DNA from: Anaerolineae bacterium
Lineage (GTDB): Bacteria; Chloroflexota; Anaerolineae; Aggregatilineales; Aggregatilineaceae
DNA length: 6,174 nt
NCBI GenBank assembly: GCA_020848665.1
Contig: JADLHR010000443.1
Span: 1 to 6,174 of the forward strand
Direction: 5' to 3'
In this document: positions 1 to 5,239 of the stretch, one piece after another
Position numbering within the stretch: the stretch's first letter is position 1
How the letters are laid out: each line of letters starts with the position of its first letter
Notes under the pieces: model-generated
The model's database searches: none
What the model saw: the letters and a program-made list of their open reading frames with translations, nothing else
What the model was told of the DNA's origin: nothing
Program-made: the position numbers and the translations under genes

Positions 1-196
1 CACCGAGCCAGCCGACTGTCAGCTTGCCGACAACGAACAGGAGATCTGTCCCTGGCTGGACGGTGATCATCCAGATTACATCGCCCGGCGCGGCCCGGCT
101 GAACTGACGACTGCCCATGTGGCGCAGAGTCGGCAGCGCCTCGTCGTAACGCGGCTGGACGGTCGGCCATTTCCAGTACTTGATGAAGTGCGCCAC
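1..196 (-). CDS. Hypothetical protein, N-terminal part (possible PUA/EVE-like domain)
   Basis: The reading frame is open from a GTG at 196 leftwards to the window edge and gives 65 residues with no stop. The start is supported by AGGAG (CTCCT at 201-205 on the plus strand) four bases upstream. The product begins MAHFIKYWKW. It is rich in aromatic residues, then has a GDVIWMITV stretch near residues 38-46 and a second hydrophobic beta-like stretch, LLFVVGKLTVG, near 52-62. The pattern of 'HFI-x-YW', then 'xPGDVIW' and 'GKLTVG' recalls small PUA/EVE-like proteins, sometimes fused to or next to HNH nucleases. That is a resemblance from memory and not a search result. The gene is divergent from tyrS, and its C-terminus and true length are outside the window. 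No function is assigned. Confidence 0.6.
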   Translation of the reverse strand, partial: MAHFIKYWKWPTVQPRYDEALPTLRHMGSRQFSRAAPGDVIWMITVQPGTDLLFVVGKLTVGWLG

Positions 197-268
197 AGTG
201 CTCCTGAGTGGGGCGCCAGCGCCGAGGCGCTGCACCAGCGGTCCGGCCTGAGCGCGGGGCTGACATAG

Positions 269-298
269 AGCGTAACCGATTGTGTGGCAGTATGGCAA
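269..298 (-). promoter_or_regulatory. Weak candidate promoter for the leftward hypothetical gene
   Basis: Read on the minus strand, TTGCCA (298-293) differs from the -35 consensus at one base. After 18 bases comes TACGCT (274-269), a poor -10 matching at three positions. It would start transcription near 262, about 65 bases before the GTG at 196. The weak -10 makes this tentative. Confidence 0.25.
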
Positions 299-325
299 CC
301 TGCGCTGCGCTCCGGTAAAAAATCG

Positions 326-355
326 GTGATGGCATACCCCCCGCTATGGTATAAT
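326..355 (+). promoter_or_regulatory. tyrS promoter with extended -10 (TGGTATAAT)
   Basis: A perfect TATAAT lies at 350-355, preceded by TGG (347-349), which forms an extended -10 element. GTGATG at 326-331, 18 bases upstream, is the best partial -35, matching the TGA core only. The predicted start of transcription is near 362, leaving a leader of about 60 bases before the tyrS ATG. I see no T-box-like structure in that short leader. The same TGGTATAAT sequence appears in the two promoters at the other end of the window. Confidence 0.75.
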
Positions 356-424
356 CGCCGCGTTTTCCGGGCAAGACAGCGCGCAATCGCAAACAGTCTG
401 CGCATGATAAGGACGCGAGGAACC

Positions 425-1648
425 ATGTCGGAAATTGATAAGCAGGTCGAAGTCTTAATGTCGGGGACGGCCTACGGCGATCCTCAGACCAAAGAGCATA
501 TGACGCAGGAGCTGCGCGCGCGCCTGATCCAGACCCAGCGCGAAGGACGGCCGCTGCGCGTCTATTGCGGTTACGACCCGCGCAAGCCCGACCTGCACCT
601 CGGACACACGATCACCATGCGCAAGCTGCGCCAGTTTCAGGAGTTCGGGCACGAAGTCACCTTCCTGATCGGCACCTTCACCAGCCTGATCGGCGATCCA
701 TCCGACGTAGACAAGACGCGCGAGCAACTGACGCCGGAGCAGGTCGAGGAAAACGCGCGCACTTATCAGGAGCAAGCGTTCAAAATCCTCGACCCGGAAC
801 GGACGCGGGTGCGGCGGAACGACGAGTGGCTGGCGGAGCTGGACTTCCGCGACATCATCCGGCTGGCGCAGAACTTCACCGTGCAGCAGTTCCTCGTGCG
901 CGAGAACTTCGCGCGGCGGCTGGAGCAGGGTGAGGCGATCTACCTGCACGAGATGTTCTATTCGCTGATGCAGGCCTACGACGCCGTCGCGCTGCGGACG
1001 GATGTGCAGGTTGGCGGGCAGGACCAGTTGTTCAACATTCTGGTCGCCGGGCGCAAGCTTCAGCAGGCGGTGGGGATGCCGCCGCTGATCGCGGTCATTA
1101 TGGGCGAGCTTCTGCCGGGCACGGACGGCGTCGTCAAGATGAGCAAGAGCATGGGCAACCATATTCCCTTGCTAACTACACCGGAGGACATGTACGGCAA
1201 GATCATGAGCGTGCCCGACAAGGCTATGCCGATCTATCACAAGCTGCTGCTCGGCTGGGGTGATCACGAGCTGGCCGCGCTGGAAGCGCGTATGGCGTCT
1301 GAGCCGATGCAGATCAAGAAGGACCTGGCGCACGAAATCGTATCGATCTTTATGGGCGAGGAAGCCGCCGAGCAGGGTGCGCGCCATTTCGCCACTGTAA
1401 TCCAGGGCGAGGGCCTGCCCGACGAGATGCCCAGCTTTGCGATCTCTGCGCCGGTGCGCATCGTCGATATTCTGGCCGGGGCCGGGCTGACAGCCAGCAA
1501 GAACGACGCCAAGCGCCAGATCGCGGGCGGTGGCGTGCGCCTCGACGGCGAGCGCATCGCGGATTTCGAGGCGGAGATCGCGCCGGACCAGGCGCCCGCT
1601 GTGCTGCAAGTCGGCAAGCGTAAGTTCGTCCGCGTCGTCGCCGGGTGA
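425..1648 (+). CDS. tyrS: Tyrosyl-tRNA synthetase
   Basis: This cytoplasmic class I aminoacyl-tRNA synthetase joins tyrosine to tRNA-Tyr using ATP. The 407-residue product is of normal length. The Rossmann catalytic domain carries the HIGH-type motif HLGH at residues 58-61, within DLHLGHT, and KMSKS at 238-242. The tyrosine-pocket region includes QAYD (183-186) and GGQDQ (197-201). At the last site most relatives I recall have T or S where this one has Q. Residues from about 343 to the end form the S4 RNA-binding domain, with the typical 'SKNDAKRQIAGGGVRLDG' run. The layout fits the TyrS type 2/TyrZ-like branch. I chose ATG 425 because GAGGA (417-421) sits just upstream and MSEID fits the family N-terminus. 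The frame is open upstream (ATG 404 is an alternative), but those codons overlap the promoter and leader. It is followed after 15 bases by an unknown gene in the same frame. Confidence 0.97.
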   Translation: MSEIDKQVEVLMSGTAYGDPQTKEHMTQELRARLIQTQREGRPLRVYCGYDPRKPDLHLGHTITMRKLRQFQEFGHEVTFLIGTFTSLIGDPSDVDKTREQLTPEQVEENARTYQEQAFKILDPERTRVRRNDEWLAELDFRDIIRLAQNFTVQQFLVRENFARRLEQGEAIYLHEMFYSLMQAYDAVALRTDVQVGGQDQLFNILVAGRKLQQAVGMPPLIAVIMGELLPGTDGVVKMSKSMGNHIPLLTTPEDMYGKIMSVPDKAMPIYHKLLLGWGDHELAALEARMASEPMQIKKDLAHEIVSIFMGEEAAEQGARHFATVIQGEGLPDEMPSFAISAPVRIVDILAGAGLTASKNDAKRQIAGGGVRLDGERIADFEAEIAPDQAPAVLQVGKRKFVRVVAG

Positions 1649-1663
1649 TCGGGCGGCGAATCT

Positions 1664-2323
1664 ATGAGGCTGGAAATCACCTTCGGCGGCGGCGGCGAGG
1701 CGCTTTTCGCCGGATTCGCGCGTGTCTTCGCCCAGGCGTTCGGGCGCGGTGTGAGCCTGGCCGTACCGGATGACGGGTTCGCGGGGCGCGTGCTGCGCGG
1801 CACAGACGATAGCGCCTTTCGGAGCCTGAGCAGTGATCCGCGCCGCCGCATCGTGTTTTTGCTGGATACCGAAGGGTTGTCCGGCCTGGTTGGGCTGGGC
1901 GGCGCCGACATTCTGCGGTACATCGGTTACAACGACGCCACAATCGAAGACCTGGTCGCGCGTGATACCCGTTTCAAGCTGGCGCTGATCCCCTCTGCTG
2001 CGCTCAAGCTGGCGACGTGGGATAACCTGCTGGGGCTGGCGGCGGAGGTCTACCCCGAATGGCGCAGGCGGATCGAGCGGGCCGCACCGCGCCTGTGCAG
2101 GCTCAGCTACAGCGAGGCGCTGGCCGCAGGAGGCGATGTCGCGGCGGTGCGCCGGTTCCTGCGTGATGAGATCAATGTCAATACGTTGTTCGCCGGGGAT
2201 GGTTACACGCGCCACCCTGATAATGTTGAGGCGCCGGTGTGGGCCGAGTACCTGGCTCGCAGCCAGCCGCTCGACGCTTTCGACAGTTCCTGCTTGATTG
2301 AGTTCCCGGTGAGCGTGCTGTAG
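1664..2323 (+). CDS. Hypothetical protein downstream of tyrS
   Basis: This 219-residue protein is one I do not recognise. It starts at ATG 1664, 15 bases after the tyrS stop and in the same frame, with only a weak purine-rich stretch (GGGCGGCG) as a ribosome site. It is probably translated from the tyrS transcript, perhaps by re-initiation. It appears soluble: there is no signal peptide, and the hydrophobic stretches, such as IVFLLD at 63-68 and LALIP at 106-110, are too short for membrane spans. Notable segments are a glycine run near the N-terminus (GGGG, 8-11), the sequence RYIGYNDATIEDL (85-97), a W/Y-rich middle (ATWDNLL near 117-123, VYPEW at 129-133) and TLFAGDGYTRHPDN near 174-187, which looks like a conserved loop. 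The long minus-strand open frames opposite it are shadows. Its G/C-rich third positions match its neighbours, so it looks native. It ends 25 bases before the terminator hairpin. Confidence 0.78.
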   Translation: MRLEITFGGGGEALFAGFARVFAQAFGRGVSLAVPDDGFAGRVLRGTDDSAFRSLSSDPRRRIVFLLDTEGLSGLVGLGGADILRYIGYNDATIEDLVARDTRFKLALIPSAALKLATWDNLLGLAAEVYPEWRRRIERAAPRLCRLSYSEALAAGGDVAAVRRFLRDEINVNTLFAGDGYTRHPDNVEAPVWAEYLARSQPLDAFDSSCLIEFPVSVL

Positions 2324-2348
2324 AGGCTCAATCTCGACATGTCAAACG

Positions 2349-2381
2349 AACAGGGCGTCCGTGAAGATAGGGCGCCTTGTT
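2349..2381. terminator. Bidirectional intrinsic terminator between convergent genes
   Basis: AACAGGGCGTCC (2349-2360) pairs along its full length with GGGCGCCTTGTT (2370-2381), giving 12 pairs of which two are G-T wobbles, around a 9-base loop. On the plus strand the 3' arm ends in TTGTTTTGATT, a short T-rich run. On the minus strand the hairpin is followed by the weaker TGTTCGTTTG. It lies 25 bases after the stop of the tyrS-linked gene and 22 bases after the fabH stop on the other strand. It therefore probably ends both units, more firmly for the plus-strand one. Confidence 0.75.
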
Positions 2382-2403
2382 TTGATTCGAGAAGGCGGGT
2401 CGT

Positions 2404-3771
2404 TTACGCGCCGTTGTCGGTTGGCGGAGGCTCGTCCTGCCTGGCGGCTGGCTCGCGCCGGGCTGCCTCGCCGCGCCTGGCCGCGTCGTCGCGCCGGGGC
2501 CACTCGCGGGGGAGCGCCGGAGTCGGCAGGTTTTCCCGCGCGGCCTGGGCGCGATCCCGTGCCGCTTCGGCTCGCTCGCGTGCGCGCCGGGCGATTGCTT
2601 GCGGGCTGAGCAGCATGATCCGCCGCCACAGCCGGACCAGCGGGCGGCGCAGCCATGCCAGCGCGTACTCGCCCTGGCGCCGTCCCCAGGTCAGGCTGCG
2701 CGCTGGGCGGCCCGGCAGCGCCGACCACTCGACCACCATCGAGGCCCAGCTCAGACCGCCACCGAACCCGACAAACGCCACGAGATCGCCCGGCTTGAGC
2801 AGCTCGCGCCCGGCGGCTTCGGCCAGCGCCAGTGGAATCGACGCCGCTGACGTATTACCATAGCGCTCGATGTTGCTGTACACGCGCTCCACCGGGATTT
2901 TTAACGTCTTGGCCGCGTACTCGATGATGCGCTGGTTGGCCTGGTGCGGAATGACCAGCGCGAGATCGTCCGGCGTCAGGTGGGCCTGGTCGAGCGCCGC
3001 CTTGATACTGTCGCCGATGATGCGCGTCGCAAAGCGGTAGACGCCCTTGCCGTCCATATAGATGCGATGCATCTCGTGCAGGCCGTCTTGCAGGTAGGTG
3101 TCGCGGCTGCTGACAGTCGGCAGAGTCAGCATGTCCCAGCCCGATCCATCTGAGCGCAGGACGCTGCTCAGGATGCCGCCGGGCACGTCGCTGCCTTGCA
3201 GCACAACCGCCCCGGCGCCGTCGCCGAACAGGATGCACGTCCCCCGGTCGGCCCAGTCCACCACGCGGCTGAGCGTCTCGGCGCCGATCACGACCGCGCA
3301 GTTGATCTCACCGGTGCGAATCTTGCTGGCGGCCATGTCGAGCGCGTAGACGAAGCCGGAGCACGCCGCGCTAAGATCGAAGGCTCCTGCGTTGGTTGCG
3401 CCGAGATAATCCTGCACCATGCTGGCCGTGCTGGGGAAGATATATTCCGGCGTGGCAGTGGCGACAATGACCAAGTCAATCGCGCTGGGCAGTAGGTCGG
3501 CTACGTCCAGCGCCTTCTGCGCGGCGCGTGTGGCGAGGCTGGTCGTCGTCTCGCGCGGCTCCGCGATGCGCCGCTCCTTAATGCCGGTGCGAGTCGTGAT
3601 CCACTCGTCGTCGGTATCGACGATCGCCTCCAGGTCGGAATTCGACAACACCTGCGACGGTACCTCGAACCCCCACCCGACGATGTGAGCATAGCGCAGC
3701 GTGCGAGGCCGGCTGGTGAACGCCAGGCGGCTGCGGTGAAGCGGACGAGTGGGTATTCCCTGATCTGCCAT
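2404..3771 (-). CDS. fabH: 3-oxoacyl-ACP synthase III (KAS III) with long C-terminal tail
   Basis: FabH starts fatty acid chains in the cytoplasm by condensing an acyl-CoA primer with malonyl-ACP. The 455-residue product has the complete thiolase-fold catalytic triad: Cys137 in SAACSGF, His276 in VIPHQANQR and Asn306 in YGNTSAAS. It also has the family signatures DDEWITTRTGIKERR (54-68), LFGDGAGAVVL (181-191) and FGFGGGLSWAS-like GFGGGLSWAS (335-344). The typical enzyme is about 320-330 residues. Here the core begins near residue 26 (LRYAHIVGWG), after a basic N-terminal stretch. It ends near 349 (MVVEW) and is followed by about 105 residues that are very rich in Arg, Ala, Glu and Pro, with a possible helix or coiled coil at about 389-414. 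The ATG at 3771 overlaps the fabF stop (TAATG). It has no strong ribosome site, so translation is probably coupled to fabF. No ATG lies nearer the core. Confidence 0.93.
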   Translation of the reverse strand: MADQGIPTRPLHRSRLAFTSRPRTLRYAHIVGWGFEVPSQVLSNSDLEAIVDTDDEWITTRTGIKERRIAEPRETTTSLATRAAQKALDVADLLPSAIDLVIVATATPEYIFPSTASMVQDYLGATNAGAFDLSAACSGFVYALDMAASKIRTGEINCAVVIGAETLSRVVDWADRGTCILFGDGAGAVVLQGSDVPGGILSSVLRSDGSGWDMLTLPTVSSRDTYLQDGLHEMHRIYMDGKGVYRFATRIIGDSIKAALDQAHLTPDDLALVIPHQANQRIIEYAAKTLKIPVERVYSNIERYGNTSAASIPLALAEAAGRELLKPGDLVAFVGFGGGLSWASMVVEWSALPGRPARSLTWGRRQGEYALAWLRRPLVRLWRRIMLLSPQAIARRARERAEAARDRAQAARENLPTPALPREWPRRDDAARRGEAARREPAARQDEPPPTDNGA

Positions 3772-5015
3772 TAGCCCGTGTAACGACTGAAGATCACGGC
3801 CGCGTTGTGGCCGCCAAAGCCGAACGAATTGGACATCACATGCGTGAGGTCCGCTCTCACGCCGACGTTCGGCGTGTAGTTGAGATCGCATTCCGGATCG
3901 GGTGTATTCAGGTTGATCGTCGGCGGGATGAACTGGTTGCAGATCGCCTCGATGCTGAACACCGCCTCGACGCTGCCTGCCGACCCCATCAGGTGGCCGG
4001 TGACCGATTTGGTCGAGCTGATCGGGACGCGGTAAGCGTGCTCGCCAAACACAGCCTTGATCGCGCGCGTCTCGCTCACATCGTTGAGCTGGGTGCTGGT
4101 GCCGTGCGCGTTGATATAGTCGATGTCTTCCGGCTGCAGGCCCGCGCTGCGCAGCGCCCGGCGCATCGCTTCCTGCGCGCCTTCGCCGTTTTCCATCGGC
4201 GCCGTGACGTGGTAGGCGTCGCACGTGCTGCCGTAACCGGTCATCTCGGCGTAGATACGCGCGCCGCGCGCCAACGCATGGTTCAGTTCTTCGAGGACCA
4301 GCGCCGCCGCGCCTTCCGCGATCAGGAAGCCGTCGCGGTCCGCAGAGAACGGGCGCGATGCGCCCTGGGGGTTGTCGTTACGGCGCGAAAGCGCCTGCAT
4401 GTTCGCCAGGCTGGCGACCGCCAGCTGGACCATACCCGCCTCGGTGCTTCCAGCGAGCATCGTCGTCGCCGCGCCGCGCCGCACCATCTCGTACGCTTCG
4501 CCGATGCAGTTGTTGCCGGTCGCGCAGGCGGTAGCGATCGACATATTCGGGCCGCGCAGCCCCAGTTCGATCGCGATCTTACCTGCGGGGCTGTCGGGCA
4601 GCATCATTGGCAGCAGCAGCGGGCTGACGCTGTTCGGCCCCTTGTCGAGCACGCCGACGATGCCGTCAATCAGCGACTGGATGCCGCCAATGCCGGTGCC
4701 TATTACAGCGCCGAAGTCATATGGGTTTTCTTGAGCAACGTCGATGCCGGAATCAGCCAGCGCCTGCCGTCCGGCGTAGACGCCGAAGTGCGTCACGCGA
4801 TCTGTCCGGCGCACCTCGCGGCGGCCCATGACCTCCTCGGCGTCAAAATTCTTGACCGGCGCGCCAATCGTGACCTTGAGGCCGGCTGCTTCAAATTCTG
4901 GTATGCGCTGCGCGCCGGACACGCCGTGCGCCGCGTTCTGCCAGGCTTCTTCCAGCGTGTTGCCAACCGGGCAGACAATCCCCATGCCCGTAACCACCAC
5001 TCGCTTCATTTCCAC
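3771..5015 (-). CDS. fabF: 3-oxoacyl-ACP synthase II (KAS II)
   Basis: FabF elongates acyl-ACP by decarboxylative condensation with malonyl-ACP in type II fatty acid synthesis. Counting from the MKRVVVTGMG methionine (5009), the catalytic residues fall where expected: Cys162 in ATACATGNN, His302 in NAHGTSTQLND, Lys334 in SSTKSVTGH and His339 in GHLMGSAG. The closing motif is SNSFGFGGHNAAVIF (393-407). In the His302 motif, Q replaces the more usual P. Length from this methionine is 412 residues, the normal size. I place the start at GTG 5015 because GGAGGGG lies seven bases before it; this adds two residues (M-E) ahead of MKRV. ATG 5009 is the alternative, with a long 13-base gap. The TAA stop at 3771-3773 overlaps the fabH ATG. 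A candidate promoter lies at 5109-5117 on the same strand, giving a leader of roughly 85 bases. Confidence 0.95.
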   Translation of the reverse strand: MEMKRVVVTGMGIVCPVGNTLEEAWQNAAHGVSGAQRIPEFEAAGLKVTIGAPVKNFDAEEVMGRREVRRTDRVTHFGVYAGRQALADSGIDVAQENPYDFGAVIGTGIGGIQSLIDGIVGVLDKGPNSVSPLLLPMMLPDSPAGKIAIELGLRGPNMSIATACATGNNCIGEAYEMVRRGAATTMLAGSTEAGMVQLAVASLANMQALSRRNDNPQGASRPFSADRDGFLIAEGAAALVLEELNHALARGARIYAEMTGYGSTCDAYHVTAPMENGEGAQEAMRRALRSAGLQPEDIDYINAHGTSTQLNDVSETRAIKAVFGEHAYRVPISSTKSVTGHLMGSAGSVEAVFSIEAICNQFIPPTINLNTPDPECDLNYTPNVGVRADLTHVMSNSFGFGGHNAAVIFSRYTG

Positions 5016-5022
5016 GGGTGAA

Positions 5023-5029
5023 CCCCTCC
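5023..5029 (-). promoter_or_regulatory. Strong Shine-Dalgarno site for fabF
   Basis: GGAGGGG on the minus strand (CCCCTCC on the plus strand) lies seven bases before GTG 5015 and thirteen before ATG 5009. The spacing favours the GTG as the first codon and so decides between two in-frame starts. The in-frame ATG at 5042 lies upstream of this site and cannot use it. Confidence 0.7.
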
Positions 5030-5050
5030 GCTGCGTGAGCACGTGCCGCC

Positions 5051-5079
5051 GCGTGCTGGCGCCTGACCAGCGAACACGC
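5051..5079 (-). other. Bulged hairpin in the fabF leader
   Basis: In the predicted fabF leader, CCAGC (5067-5071) and GCTGG (5055-5059) pair around a 7-base loop. An outer ACGC/GCGT pair of arms (5076-5079 with 5051-5054) extends the stem past a 4-base bulge. An 8-base palindrome, GCACGTGC (5039-5046), lies between this stem and the ribosome site. In such G/C-rich DNA short stems arise by chance, so a regulatory role is only a possibility. Confidence 0.3.
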
Positions 5080-5108
5080 TGCGCCTCGATTCCGGGCGGG
5101 CACGCCGT

Positions 5109-5117
5109 ATTATACCA
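5109..5117 (-). promoter_or_regulatory. fabF-fabH promoter, extended -10 (TGGTATAAT)
   Basis: On the minus strand TGG (5117-5115) is followed by a perfect TATAAT (5114-5109). The predicted transcription start is near 5102, which gives a leader of about 85 bases to the fabF start. I see no good -35 at 16-18 bases, as can be the case with extended -10 promoters. It is divergent from the promoter at 5208-5216. Confidence 0.7.
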
Positions 5118-5150
5118 CTACGCGCTGCTCCACGAACGACTACGCGCCGC
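5117..5150. repeat. Tandem direct repeat ACTACGCGC at the fabF promoter
   Basis: ACTACGCGCTGC (5117-5128) and ACTACGCGCCGC (5139-5150) match at 11 of 12 positions and start exactly 22 bases apart, about two turns of the helix. The first copy touches the extended -10 of the fabF promoter and fills its spacer; the second lies at or just upstream of the -35 position. This placement fits a repressor or activator binding on one face of the DNA. No known operator is recognised. Confidence 0.45.
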
Positions 5151-5207
5151 CCCGGATCAACTCGCTGAGTATAACCCACCAGCGCGCGAATGGTTACAGG
5201 CGCAGCA

Positions 5208-5216
5208 TGGTATAAT
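5208..5216 (+). promoter_or_regulatory. Promoter of the SDR-like gene, extended -10 (TGGTATAAT)
   Basis: TGG (5208-5210) precedes a perfect TATAAT (5211-5216); no convincing -35 is seen. Transcription should start near 5222-5224, only about 17 bases before the ATG at 5240, so the ribosome site would lie at the very 5' end of the message. Confidence 0.7.
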
Positions 5217-5224
5217 TTCGCGCC

Positions 5225-5230
5225 GGAGGA
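5225..5230 (+). promoter_or_regulatory. Shine-Dalgarno site of the SDR-like gene
   Basis: GGAGGA lies nine bases before ATG 5240 and fixes that codon as the start. It begins within one to three bases of the transcription start predicted from the -10 at 5211-5216. Confidence 0.7.
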
Positions 5231-5239
5231 ACAAGACGG

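Noticed and set aside
2..268. Plus-strand open frame of 88 codons ending in TAG at 266-268, possibly the tail of an upstream gene
   Set aside because: Its translation is of low-complexity, shadow-like composition, while the minus strand here has a ribosome site, a start codon and clear hydrophobic strand patterning.
362..424. Possible T-box or other riboswitch in the tyrS leader
   Set aside because: The leader is only about 60 bases, and there is no specifier stem, T-box sequence or terminator/antiterminator pair. Only a weak GCGCA/TGCGC pairing is visible.
76..426. Minus-strand 116-residue frame
   Set aside because: It is rich in Arg, Ser and Cys, overlaps the tyrS promoter and start, and is in a different frame from the better-supported minus-strand gene at 1-196.
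1172..2215. Minus-strand frame of 347 residues
   Set aside because: It lies antisense to tyrS and the gene after it, is rich in Arg, Gln and His, and has no recognisable motif. Long antisense frames are expected at this G/C content.
2339..2863. Plus-strand frame of 174 residues antisense to the FabH tail
   Set aside because: It starts just before the terminator hairpin and reads through it, with a Ser/Arg/Ala-rich translation. The FabH frame is continuous with a proven catalytic core.
3807..5021. Plus-strand frame of 404 residues opposite fabF
   Set aside because: The minus strand carries every FabF catalytic residue in register. The plus-strand product is Arg/Ala/His-rich and has no family features.
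5160..5170. Inverted repeat ACTC-GCT-GAGT between the divergent promoters
   Set aside because: Four-base arms are too short to separate from chance; it could be half of an operator, but nothing supports this.
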